In this document: piece after piece, positions 19,958 to 28,912 of the stretch
Numbering within the stretch: the stretch's first letter is position 1
How the letters are laid out: each line of letters opens with the position of its first letter
Source of the DNA: JAUIIK01 sp041390865
GTDB taxonomy: Bacteria; Chloroflexota; Chloroflexia; Thermomicrobiales; CFX8
Length of the DNA: 64,000 bases
Direction: 5' to 3'
Assembly (NCBI GenBank): GCA_041390865.1
Contig: JAWKPC010000007.1
Location: forward strand, 112,907-176,906
Position numbers and translations under genes: made by a program
The notes under the pieces: model-generated
The model's database searches: none
The model's input: only the letters and a program-made list of their open reading frames with translations
What the model was told of the DNA's origin: nothing

Positions 19958-20659
19958 CTCGAACCCCGTATCGACCGCTACATTCCCGGGGTATGGTTCA
20001 TCCCCGAGGGTTTCCATGATGCCAGAAACAGCGACGGCCTCGGACATCACCAGGCAATGTCGCCCCTGGCAACAACCCATCGCATACGCCGTCCGGGAAC
20101 TTGCGCCTGGAGCGACCATGAACTCCGGCGAAGGATCGATGCACGCGCTAACAGGGACCGGTGACCGCGAGCACCGGTGGAGCCCGCCCCATCATCTCCC
20201 CATTGCCGGTGAGGACTCCAACTCCCATTCTGCGATTTCGCGGGAGTGGTTCCGGCAGGACAATGCTCGGCGGCAGCAGGGCGTGCGAGAACCGATTCGA
20301 CATCTTGTTACAGGGCAAGCAATTCCTTGCCCGGTGGAGGAGGCGTCTCGAAAGTTGCCAGACAGCGAAGCTCCCTCAGGCATCGGATAGTGGCTCAACG
20401 AGCCACTGTTTCACGTGGAACGCTCGGAGCAAAGACCATAGAGGCGCTCACGCTGAAACGCGAGTGTCTTGACATAATTTAGAACGTCTGGTGGGGTTAG
20501 CCCTACTTTTCGGGAATAACGATAACCGAACTGATGACCCTGTGGCACAATCAGTGCGGGTATGCGTGTCGCGGCGTTCGCGGCACGCTTCGCATGTTTT
20601 TCCATTCGCGCGTCGATCAATGCCGATCGGCCCACGGTCGACAGGAAGGGACTTCGACC
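19958..20659. other. Non-coding segregation region with weak parS and ABC promoter
   Basis: The frames here begin by translating parS (MFHVKH) and show no protein family, so I treat the stretch as non-coding. TTGACA at about 20469-20474 may be a -35 element for the ABC exporter gene, but no good -10 follows at normal spacing. AGGAAGGG at 20643-20650 is the ribosome-binding site of that gene. Confidence 0.5.
20407..20422. other. parS-like site 3 (14 of 16)
   Basis: TGTTTCACGTGGAACG keeps the core TGTTTCACGTG and differs from the consensus at two positions in the right arm. It lies 465 bases from site 2. Confidence 0.7.
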
Positions 20660-21442
20660 ATGTCCGTTGAGACCTCTCAGCGCCAACCTCAGAATACCGA
20701 ACGCTCCACCCGCCATGCCGCCATCGAGGCAACCAGCGTCCACAAGATCTACGACACCGGGGCCGTCCGGGTTCATGCACTCAAGGACGTGAGCTTCGTA
20801 GTCAATCCCGGCGAAATGGTTGCCGTCATGGGCGCGTCCGGGTCGGGTAAGACGACGCTCCTTAACTGCCTGTCCGGGCTTGACACCGTCAGCGAAGGTA
20901 CGGTCAAGATCAATGGCACCGATCTGGCCGACATGACCGACAACGAGCGCACCGACTACCGCGCGAAGAGCATGGGATTCATCTTTCAAACATTCAACCT
21001 GCTGCCCGTCCTCAGTTCGGTCGAAAACGTCGAACTCCCACTCGTCGTCAGTGGGGTCAAGCCATCGGCGGCCCGCGAGAAGGCGATCGCGATGCTGGAT
21101 CAGGTCGGCCTGCGGAACTGGGCAGGCCACAAGCCGGCCGAACTCTCCGGCGGGCAGCGCCAGCGCGTCACTGTCGCGCGATCCCTCGTCAACGAACCGG
21201 CCATTATCTGGGCTGACGAGCCGACCGGCTCGCTCGACTCGGAGAATGCCGCCGAGATCATGCACTTGATGCGGGAGCTGAACGAGCGCAACAATCAGAC
21301 GTTCGTCATCGTGACGCACGATCCCCGGGTCGCTGGTGTCTGCAAGCGGCTCGTCCGCATGAGCGACGGCGAGATCATCTCCGACGAACCGGTTGCCAAA
21401 TCATTCAAAGGCGACAGCTTCGCTGAGGAGTTCACCGACTAG
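20660..21442 (+). CDS. ABC transporter ATP-binding protein, MacB/LolD type
   Basis: This 260-residue ATPase has Walker A GASGSGKTT (~residues 58-66), Q-loop FQTFNLLPVLSSVENV, signature LSGGQRQRVTVARS, Walker B IIWADEPTGSLDS and the switch His in VTHDPRVA. The FNLLP and DEPTGSLDS wording marks the MacB/LolD/FtsE-like group, which powers FtsX-type permeases to move lipids, peptides or antibiotics outward. ATG 20660 has AGGAAGGG ten bases upstream; an upstream frame extension to 20534 has none. The permease follows after 91 bases. Confidence 0.93.
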   Translation: MSVETSQRQPQNTERSTRHAAIEATSVHKIYDTGAVRVHALKDVSFVVNPGEMVAVMGASGSGKTTLLNCLSGLDTVSEGTVKINGTDLADMTDNERTDYRAKSMGFIFQTFNLLPVLSSVENVELPLVVSGVKPSAAREKAIAMLDQVGLRNWAGHKPAELSGGQRQRVTVARSLVNEPAIIWADEPTGSLDSENAAEIMHLMRELNERNNQTFVIVTHDPRVAGVCKRLVRMSDGEIISDEPVAKSFKGDSFAEEFTD

Positions 21443-21533
21443 CTTCGACGCCATCCCCGCGAGCTGAATTGCCGATCTCTCCGCCTAACCCGGTGCCGTT
21501 CACTCACGTGCGCTAACCAAAGGATCTTCTTCG

Positions 21534-24500
21534 ATGGATAACATATTCGGCCTCTCGATGAACTGGATCCTCATCGTGCTGGCTGTCATCGTGGGCATCT
21601 GCCTCGTCTCGATTGCCGCGATAGCACTGTTCAGACCGGTCATCTTCAAGATGGCGCTGCGCAACCCGCCGCGCCGCAAAGCCCAGACGATCCTGATCAT
21701 CCTGGGCTTGATGCTGGCGACCCTGATCATCTCGTCGGCCCTGACGACGGGCGACACGCTCGATCACAGCATCAAGGGAGTCACCTACGACAGTCTCAAT
21801 CGAGTCGACATAAGTGTGGGCTTTGTCGGTGAAGCCGGAGGTTCAGGCAGTCTCTCGGTCAACAACGAACCGATCCCGGCGGATCTGGCAAACGAACTCT
21901 CAACGCAGTTCCAGGGCGATCCCGATTTCGAGACCTTCATGCCTGTCCTGACCGTCGATGTGCCGGTCATCTCGCTGAGAGACGGGCAGGCCCATCTCAG
22001 CGAACCGTCGGCTATCCTGACCGGCCTCGACATGGCTGCGGTCGAATCAGTCGGCGGCATACAGACGCCCGGCGGTGGATCGATCGACCTCTCGGCGCTC
22101 GGCCCGAACCAGGCAGTCATATCGGAAACACTCGCCAGAGATCTGGAAGCCGAGCAGGGCGACACCGTCCGCATCGTCATCAACAACGTTCCCCAGGAAA
22201 TCGAGATCTACGCAATAGGCCAGGACTCGATCCTGACCGGCATCGCATTCGGCACCCAGGCAGGCCCGAGCAACAACGGCCTCGCGATGCCGATCGATCG
22301 CGTTCAGGAGCTTTCCGGCCTCGAAGGACAGGCCCGCTACATCGCGGTCACCCTGCCGGGCGGGGTAGAAGGAAGCGTTTCCCACTCGGACGATGCCGAG
22401 ACGAAGCTCGAGAGCTATCTCGAAGGCACGCCATACGGGGTGAACCCGGTCAAGGCGACCGCCGTTGAACAAGCAGAGCTTGCCGGCAGTATCTTCCTGA
22501 GTCTCTTCCTCGTTCTGGGCCTGTTCTCGATCGCGGCGGGCGTCCTGCTGATCTTCCTGATCTTCACGATGCTGGCATCCGAGCGGCGGCCGGAGATGGG
22601 CATGGCCCGCGCCGTCGGCATGCGCCAGGGGCAGCTCGTCCAGCAATTCGTCGCCGAAGGAACGCTCTACGACCTCGGATCGGCCCTCGTCGGCGCGATC
22701 GCCGGCGTCGGTGTCGCCTTCATCATGGTCGGCATCCTCGACCGGCTCGTCGGCGAATTCTTCTCGATCAATCCCCACTGGACGTTCCGTTCGCTGGCCG
22801 TGGCGTACTGCCTCGGGGTGACGGTAACGTTCATCACGATCATCTTTGCGTCCGCTCGTGCCTCGCGGCTCAATATCGTCTCCGCCATCCGGGATATCCC
22901 TGAGCCGGCGCGCACCGGCGGGCAGCGGCCGCGCTGGCGCTGGTGGAAGAAGATCCCGCGATTCGGCCCGCAGATCCCCGGCATCGGGATGTACCTGATC
23001 AGCCTGGTGTTCTTCCCACTGGAGCTCATCCCGAATCTGATCATGTACCCGTTCAGGCTGGTCATCTGGATCGCCAGAGTCACGGCGTTCTATATCGGCT
23101 GGGGACCGTTGCTGATGCCGGTCGGTGCGATCCTGATGCTGCTTGGCTGGGGATGGCGCGGTGGGGAATCGTGGAGCCTCGCGCTTTTCTCGCTGGGTCT
23201 CTCGCTGGCTGCGATCGGGCTGATGCTGATCCTGCGGCGCTGGCTGCCGGAGCGCCCGGTGTTTACCGTCGTGTCGTTCGTCATGCTGCTCTGGTGGCTG
23301 GCTCCTGATCAGGGCATCCTGCATGACATCTTCGATCCGATAACGCCGAATAACCTCGAAGGCGACTTCGAGATGTTCTTCATCTCCGGCATCATGATGG
23401 TGACCTTCGCCACGCTGCTGGTGCTCTGGAACGCGGATATCGCCGTCTGGATCGCGGCCCAGCTCGGCCGGGCATTCTCGCGCTGGGTGCCGGCGGTCAA
23501 GACCGCCGTCGCCTATCCGCTGGCATCGAAGACGAAAACAGGCCTGACGCTGGCGATGTTCTCGTTGATCGTCTTCTCGCTCGTCACGATGGCTACGCTA
23601 AACGCCAACTTCGTCGAGCTCTTCACGACCGAAAACGCGACCGGAGGCTGGGATATCCAGGTCGTCACCAACCCGTCCAATCCGGTTGGCGACATCGAGG
23701 ACGCACTTGCGAACACCGACGTCGATACCAGCGATATTCAGGCGATCGGCAACGTCAACCAGATCGTCTATGACAACAGCCAGGTTCGGAGACTCGGGAC
23801 CGAGAACTGGAAACGCACGCCGCTCAACGGCGTCGACCAGGCCTACGCCGAGAACACGGTCATGCCGATCGAATACCGCGCCCCTGGCTACGACAGCGAT
23901 GAGGCCGTCTGGGAGGCGATCGCCAACGATCCGACTGTCGCAGTCATCGACACGTTCTCCGTCGGAGGTGGCTTTGGATCGAGCGACGAACAGTTCTTCG
24001 TCCCGCTCAGCGCCACCGATTCCGATACGAAGAGCCTGGAACCGATCCAGGTGGAAATCGAAGACCCCAGCTCCGGCCGGTCGACGACGATCACGATCAT
24101 CGGCATCGTCGATAGCGAGATCAGCACGATCTTCGGGCTCTATATGAACAACCAGGTCATCGAGGATCTCTACGGAACCCCGGATGTGAATCAGATCTAC
24201 CTCCAGCTCTCCGATGGCAGCCTGGAACACACCCGCGAGGTCGCCCGTGAGATCGAGTCGGCGCTGGTCGAGAGCGGCGTCCAGGCGGAATCGATGGAGG
24301 AACAGTTAGAAGAGCAGGCCCAGGTTCAAACCGGATTCATCGACCTGATCCAGGGCTTCATGGCCCTCGGACTGCTGGTCGGTATCGCGGCGCTCGGCGT
24401 GATCTCATTCCGGGCTGTCGTCGAGCGGCGCCAGCAGATCGGCATGCTCCGGGCTATCGGGTTCCAGCGGAACATGGTCGCGGCCACGTTCCTGATCGAG

Positions 24501-24734
24501 GCGATGGTCGTCGCGACGCTGGGCGTCCTGTCGGGTCTGATCCTCGGGCTGATCCTGTCGCGTAATCTGATCACATCGTCCGAAGTCGGCGCGGACTTCG
24601 ATAGCTTCGTCGTGCCCTGGAGTCAGATCGGGATCTTCCTGGGAATCGCCCTGGTCGCCGCAATCCTGATGACGATCATCCCGTCACGGAATGCCGCGTC
24701 GGTGCCGGTTGCCGAAGCGCTACGCTACGAGTAG
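21534..24734 (+). CDS. FtsX/MacB-type ABC permease, 1066 residues
   Basis: A first helix (residues ~10-35) and RNPPRRKAQTILIILGLMLATLIISS open the protein, then a large extracytoplasmic region (~75-310). Next come three helices forming the first FtsX domain, a central block of extra helices (~480-690), a second extracytoplasmic region (~700-910), and the closing FtsX domain ending SRNAASVPVAEALRYE. This two-domain layout, with ten or more helices, is that of LolC/E-like or BceB-like exporters that act as one chain. With the ATPase just upstream it makes a complete transporter. The substrate is unknown. Confidence 0.9.
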   Translation: MDNIFGLSMNWILIVLAVIVGICLVSIAAIALFRPVIFKMALRNPPRRKAQTILIILGLMLATLIISSALTTGDTLDHSIKGVTYDSLNRVDISVGFVGEAGGSGSLSVNNEPIPADLANELSTQFQGDPDFETFMPVLTVDVPVISLRDGQAHLSEPSAILTGLDMAAVESVGGIQTPGGGSIDLSALGPNQAVISETLARDLEAEQGDTVRIVINNVPQEIEIYAIGQDSILTGIAFGTQAGPSNNGLAMPIDRVQELSGLEGQARYIAVTLPGGVEGSVSHSDDAETKLESYLEGTPYGVNPVKATAVEQAELAGSIFLSLFLVLGLFSIAAGVLLIFLIFTMLASERRPEMGMARAVGMRQGQLVQQFVAEGTLYDLGSALVGAIAGVGVAFIMVGILDRLVGEFFSINPHWTFRSLAVAYCLGVTVTFITIIFASARASRLNIVSAIRDIPEPARTGGQRPRWRWWKKIPRFGPQIPGIGMYLISLVFFPLELIPNLIMYPFRLVIWIARVTAFYIGWGPLLMPVGAILMLLGWGWRGGESWSLALFSLGLSLAAIGLMLILRRWLPERPVFTVVSFVMLLWWLAPDQGILHDIFDPITPNNLEGDFEMFFISGIMMVTFATLLVLWNADIAVWIAAQLGRAFSRWVPAVKTAVAYPLASKTKTGLTLAMFSLIVFSLVTMATLNANFVELFTTENATGGWDIQVVTNPSNPVGDIEDALANTDVDTSDIQAIGNVNQIVYDNSQVRRLGTENWKRTPLNGVDQAYAENTVMPIEYRAPGYDSDEAVWEAIANDPTVAVIDTFSVGGGFGSSDEQFFVPLSATDSDTKSLEPIQVEIEDPSSGRSTTITIIGIVDSEISTIFGLYMNNQVIEDLYGTPDVNQIYLQLSDGSLEHTREVAREIESALVESGVQAESMEEQLEEQAQVQTGFIDLIQGFMALGLLVGIAALGVISFRAVVERRQQIGMLRAIGFQRNMVAATFLIEAMVVATLGVLSGLILGLILSRNLITSSEVGADFDSFVVPWSQIGIFLGIALVAAILMTIIPSRNAASVPVAEALRYE

Positions 24735-24774
24735 TGGAGTAGCCAACCGCTCGACCTACCGATCCGGTTAACGA

Positions 24775-24808
24775 AAGAGGCGCCGCGTCGGCTGATGCGG
24801 CGCCTCTT
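24775..24808. terminator. Bidirectional terminator between convergent genes
   Basis: AAGAGGCGCCGC (24775-24786) and GCGGCGCCTCTT (24797-24808) form a perfect 12-bp stem with a 10-base loop. It lies 40 bases after the permease stop and 14 bases before the stop of the opposite gene, so it can serve both. Confidence 0.75.
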
Positions 24809-24821
24809 GCATTCGCTCTTC

Positions 24822-26650
24822 CTACTGGAGTGTGGTCTCGTACTCCGCAGCCGTGCAAGCCTGCCCGGTACGCGGCAGCCGGTACTGGCCGGTGTAGTGC
24901 TTCAGGCAGACATCCAGCGGCGCCTGATCCGGCATCACGATCGCCGGCAGGTTATATGGCTGGCAGGTCGACGCGTAGCTGTACGACAGGGTGCCGGTAT
25001 AGAGGTTCGCACACAGATAGTGCGGGCCATTATCTTCGAAGACGACCTTGCGGAGATTAGAACCGTCGCATGCGCCGCCCCTCGGCTGCTGAAGAACGCC
25101 AGTCCAGAGATTGACGCAGACATCTGCTGGCGGGATGATCTCGACCGCCCCGATCTCACAAACTCCATTCAGCGGCCGCACCTGACCACGCTGGTCGGGT
25201 GAAGAGCAGGTGGCTGGCCCGTTGTCGATGGCATCGCTGCCCGGACCGGGGAGATACGTATCCGTCGTGCCGCCGTTGTCGCCCAGAGATTGCAGGTCAG
25301 CATTGCCGCCGCTTATGTCGTTGGCCATGTTGATCGGACAGGTGCTGTCCGAATCCAGGTTGTAATCGCCCGAGTTGAAGGTGCCGGAATTGGAACAGTC
25401 TCCACCACTGGAGTTGTTCGCAACAATGGTGTTCGTCATCGTGAGCGTTCCAGCAGACGCATTGCGAATTCCACCCCGGCCAGGCCAGAGTTGTTGAAAG
25501 CGATCGTGCTATTGTTGACGAACATCGTTTCGTGATTGACGATAGCGCCACCTTTGATTGCTTGCGAAGTTGTTCGAGAAAGTGCTGGTTTCAATCGCCG
25601 CCGTGCCTCCATTGCGGAGTGCGCCACCCCGGAATCCGGACGAGTTGCCTTCGAATGTACTGCGGGAGATCGTGACGCTGCCGGCATTGGCATTGAAGAT
25701 CGCATCCACCCGATCCGCTGATGGCTTCGCTGTCTCGAATCTCAGATGATATGACGACCATGCTGCACGCTGTTCCAGATTCCGCCGCCCTCATCGCCGG
25801 CGTGACTCTGCGTTATCGTGCTGTTTCTGAGCATGATATTGCCGATACCAGCTTGTCTGTATTGTAGATTGCGCCGCCGTCGCTTACGGCCATTACTATC
25901 GTCAAAATTCGCGCCATCGATGGTCATACTGCCTCCATTGACGTTGGCAATCGCACCGCCATCCTGAGCCGAATTCCCGTCGAATGTAGCTCCAGGATGG
26001 ATGAGAACAGTTCCACCAGCATTACAGATACCGCCGCCAACTGACGTGTCTGAGAGATTGCCGATGAAGTTGGTATTCCCCGTGATCGTCGACGCACCGC
26101 TGTTGTAGAGCCCGCCTCCACAAGCAGTAGCACGATTGGTCGTAAACGTGCTGTCGGTCACAACTAGCGTGCCGTCATTGCGGATAGCCCCGCCAAAACC
26201 ATCGACACCCAAAGATCCGTCAGCGAAACCGCCACCAAAGATGACGTCATGAGCGATGACGGTTCCATCGTTAAGGATGATCCCGCCATCTCCATCAACG
26301 GAGCCGGCAGTAAGACGGATGTTTTCCAACCGTAGCGTTGCCGGAGGCGCAATATAGAAGTGCCGGTCGTTCCCATTCATCCCAAGGACAATCTGACCAC
26401 CACCGTCAATCTCAGTATTGTTCGCTATGGCCTTTTCTACTGTCAGATCGATCGTTGTCGTGCCGGGCCCGCAATTGAACGTGATCAAGCCACCTCCGGC
26501 CAGTACAGCGTCGAACGCCGCTTCGGTGCAGCTGGCTGGCGTGCCGGTGCCGACGCTCCCGGCTGCTATGGCTGGCTGAATCGTCAGCATGGGAACGAAC
26601 GTCGCCAGCAGGCCGCAAACAACCAGAATATGGAGCGTGCTGCAGGGCAC
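24822..26650 (-). pseudogene. Secreted right-handed beta-helix (polymorphic-repeat) protein, several indels
   Basis: The chain would be about 610 residues. GTG 26650 follows AAGGGG by seven bases and gives a signal peptide (HILVVCGLLATFVPML, cleavage after AIAAG). Short repeats such as GGAIRNDGTLVVTDSTFTTN, GGGLYNSG, GGGICNAGG and GGAIANVNGG are rungs of a parallel beta-helix as in Chlamydia-type polymorphic proteins and pectin-lyase folds. A CSSPDQRGQVRPLNG-type 'choice-of-anchor' segment follows. Three Cys-rich units (VCVNLWTGVL, LCANLYTGTL, VCLKHYTGQY) end the protein. The frame changes at about 25870, 25745, 25690, 25545 and 25440, with sense sequence on each side. It is probably exported to the surface. 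Confidence 0.75.
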
Positions 26651-26883
26651 GATAAACCCCTTCCGACCGTCACCCACTCCACAAGCCCCAGGCCGACGAT
26701 CTTTCCGCATACATACGCATATGTGTGTGCCGCACGAGCAGTCTATCCGCGAATCGCTCGATAGGCAAACGCAGAAAGGAGTAAGAACTGCTGACGATGC
26801 AACAAACCGAATCCGCCCGGGCCTGCGATATACGCCGGGAGCCTCCACCGTATACTGGCGTAGAGAAGGAAAGGTGGAGAGGG

Positions 26884-27654
26884 ATGCCGCATTTCAACAC
26901 ACTGGTCGTCAAAGCCGAAGGCGCGCGCGGGAGTATCACGCTCAACCGGCCGGACAAGCTCAACGCCCTGAGCGGCGAGCTGCTCGAGGAGATGGTCGAA
27001 GCGGCGCGCTGGTTCGACAGCCAGACCGAGGTCAAAGTCGTCATCGTCTCCGGCAATGGCCGGGCGTTCTCGGCCGGAGCCGACGTCACCGGCTTCGCGG
27101 AGATGGATGATCAGCCGATCCACCGGCGTTCCGATCGCGGCCGCCAGATGGCCGACGCGCTTGAAGCGATGCGGGCCGTGACGATCGCCAAGATCCACGG
27201 CCACTGCGTCGGCGGGGCGATGGTCCTGGCCGCGGCCTGCGACCTGCGCGTTGCCGCCGAGGACACCCGCTTCTCGATCCCGGAAGTCGACCTGGGCATC
27301 CCGCTGGCCTGGGGCGGCATTCCCCGGCTTGTCCGGGAGATCGGGCCGGCAGCGGCCAAGGAGCTGGTGATGACCTGCCGGCCCTTCTACGCGCCCGAAG
27401 CACGAGAGCTTCGGTTCCTGAACCGGGTCGTACCGGCGGATCAGCTGGACGGAGAGGTCGAGGCCCTGGCGGCGTCACTGGCGGAGATGCCGGCCCTCCC
27501 GCTCGAGGCGACGAAGCGCCATGTCAACGCCGTCACGTCGGCGATGGTCGCCGTCGACCGCGCCTGGTCCGACGCCCACGCCCTGATCGCCGCCCGCAAC
27601 GACCCCGAATCACAGGCCGCCGCCGAACGCTACATGGCGCGGTTTCGGAAGTAG
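26884..27654 (+). CDS. Enoyl-CoA hydratase/isomerase family protein
   Basis: This 256-residue crotonase-fold protein shows the two oxyanion-hole segments, FSAGADVTGFAEMDD (residues ~60-74) and KIHGHCVGGAMVLAAACDLRVA (~103-124). The usual catalytic Glu region reads EVDLGIPLAWGG instead of the common GLIPDxGG, so the exact reaction (hydration, isomerisation or hydrolysis of an acyl-CoA) is uncertain. AGAGGG ends two bases before ATG 26884 and GGTGGAGAGG supports it. No other fatty-acid genes are nearby. Confidence 0.88.
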   Translation: MPHFNTLVVKAEGARGSITLNRPDKLNALSGELLEEMVEAARWFDSQTEVKVVIVSGNGRAFSAGADVTGFAEMDDQPIHRRSDRGRQMADALEAMRAVTIAKIHGHCVGGAMVLAAACDLRVAAEDTRFSIPEVDLGIPLAWGGIPRLVREIGPAAAKELVMTCRPFYAPEARELRFLNRVVPADQLDGEVEALAASLAEMPALPLEATKRHVNAVTSAMVAVDRAWSDAHALIAARNDPESQAAAERYMARFRK

Positions 27655-27662
27655 GCGGGGAG

Positions 27663-27735
27663 TGTGTCGTTCGTAGTACGCAGGTTGTAGTGAGAAGTCG
27701 GAGCCTCACTGCCGTTCGTGGATTTCCTACAAACT
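27663..27735. repeat. Dispersed repeat related to 31310-31397
   Basis: The stretch carries GTTCGTAGTACGCAGGTTG at its left and GATTTCCTACAAACT at its right. The reverse complement of the 31.3-kb copy has the same two blocks at the same spacing. It fills the gap between convergent genes. Confidence 0.6.
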
Positions 27736-27738
27736 CGG

Positions 27739-28341
27739 TCATCCCGCCTTCCCCAGATAATCGCGGCCGACCTCAAGGACGCGGTTCCAGCGGCGGTAGG
27801 CCGTTCGGCGGGCGAGGCCCATCGTCCGGGCAGCGTGCGGCACGGTCAGACCGTTGTAGACCCGGAGCCGAAGGAGAGTCGACTCCTGCGGACCGAGGTT
27901 CCGGCAGAATTCGTCGATGACTGCCGCGTCGCTCGCATCTTCGCTGCTGTTCGGGGCGCGCTTCACGACCGCTGGACGAGCCGGGCGGCGCCAGCGCCGG
28001 ACAGCGCTGGCGAGCCACAGGGGAAAGACATCGAGGAAGTAGTAGAGATATCCACTGGGTGGTTGACCGACAGACTGATGACGCCAGCGGCGAATGGTCT
28101 CGAGAAAGACCAGATACGATTCCTGAACGACGTCGTCCAGATCGAACGGCTCGATATCCCAGGAGCGGAAACGCAGGACGAACCGCTCGATCTTCCAGGC
28201 GAGTTCGCTGAATAGCCGCCAGCGAGCGTCGTCCCGCCTGGCCCGAACCGCCAGGGCCGATAATTCTCTATCCATTTCACTGGTTGCTTCGAAATCTCCA
28301 GCCGAATGCTTCGCCAGATCGGTGAGCCAGTTGGTATTCAT
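27739..28341 (-). CDS. Sigma-70-like (ECF-type) regulator with C-terminal helix-turn-helix
   Basis: This 200-residue protein has a region-2-like segment (FDLDDVVQESYLVFLETIRRW, residues ~66-86) and a region-4-like helix-turn-helix (LTVPHAARTMGLARRTAYRRW, ~165-185). The linker and the FVLRFRSWDIEP segment resemble phage or mobile-element sigma-like activators more than classic ECF factors. It would direct RNA polymerase to a small set of promoters. GGAAGG precedes the ATG. The next gene on this strand (28483-28776) is upstream, 141 bases away. Confidence 0.75.
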   Translation of the reverse strand: MNTNWLTDLAKHSAGDFEATSEMDRELSALAVRARRDDARWRLFSELAWKIERFVLRFRSWDIEPFDLDDVVQESYLVFLETIRRWRHQSVGQPPSGYLYYFLDVFPLWLASAVRRWRRPARPAVVKRAPNSSEDASDAAVIDEFCRNLGPQESTLLRLRVYNGLTVPHAARTMGLARRTAYRRWNRVLEVGRDYLGKAG

Positions 28342-28482
28342 GCTATTGCCTTCCCGCTCCCGGGCGGCCGGACGGGATGACAGGCATCAACGCATCTGGC
28401 CCCACCGGGAGCGGTGGCGCTCTGGCGCTCTCACGTATTTCGATTGGATCGGCTCTAAGCCGTTAGTGGAGAAGGAATGCCG

Positions 28483-28776
28483 CTAACCCCAACCATTGCC
28501 GGGGTCTGCGCCGACCACCGGAAGCGGATCGGGGCCGCTCTCCGGGGACCGAAGATCGAGGATGTGGGCCGTGCCGCATTTCGGGCAGATCGCCTGCACG
28601 CAGCCTGACGCCATATAGTAGAAGCGGTCGCGGACCTTGATCTCGATATGCCCGCCGGGCTCGTACCGAGCCAGAAGCACGGGCGGATCGCTACAGCCGC
28701 ACTCCCAGCGATAGCGCGGGGTCCGCAGCTTGCCAAGCCCATGGCCATTGATCCCGCCGCTCCGTCGATATCTCAT
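28483..28776 (-). CDS. Small zinc-ribbon-like protein
   Basis: This 97-residue protein has Cys pairs in ECGCSD (residues ~25-30) and CPKCG (~64-68), plus a CVQA Cys, enough for a zinc ribbon. A near-perfect Shine-Dalgarno AAAGGAGGTG lies nine bases before the ATG, which strongly supports expression. HIEIKVRDRFYYMASG between the Cys pairs resembles an OB- or ribbon-like strand pair. I do not recognise a named family. It lies between the sigma-like gene and DNA polymerase IV on the same strand. Confidence 0.72.
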   Translation of the reverse strand: MRYRRSGGINGHGLGKLRTPRYRWECGCSDPPVLLARYEPGGHIEIKVRDRFYYMASGCVQAICPKCGTAHILDLRSPESGPDPLPVVGADPGNGWG

Positions 28777-28805
28777 CAGCTTTTCACCTCCTTTCCGTGT
28801 AGGGG

Positions 28806-28912
28806 CTAGGGATTAGCGAACAGGGATTCGTCGAGAACTCATGCGATGAGCAAGTCACCTCACGCCCCGACAGGTCATCTAATCCCTACTACCTAATCCC
28901 TGTTCCCTCTGG
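28806..28912. repeat. TAGGGATTAG repeats at both ends of a short gap
   Basis: CTAGGGATTAGCGAACAGGGATT near 28806 is matched in inverse by CTAATCCCTACTACCTAATC near 28878. The right part reaches into the last codons of the polymerase gene. Confidence 0.5.

Noticed and set aside
19914..20390. 158-residue frame beginning MFHVKHLSSMFHVKR
   Set aside because: The first residues are just translated parS sites, there is no ribosome-binding site, and the rest matches no family.
22047..23324. Long antisense frame of 425 residues inside the permease gene
   Set aside because: It is rich in Arg, Asp and His, has no family, and mirrors a well-conserved membrane protein; a shadow of high GC content.
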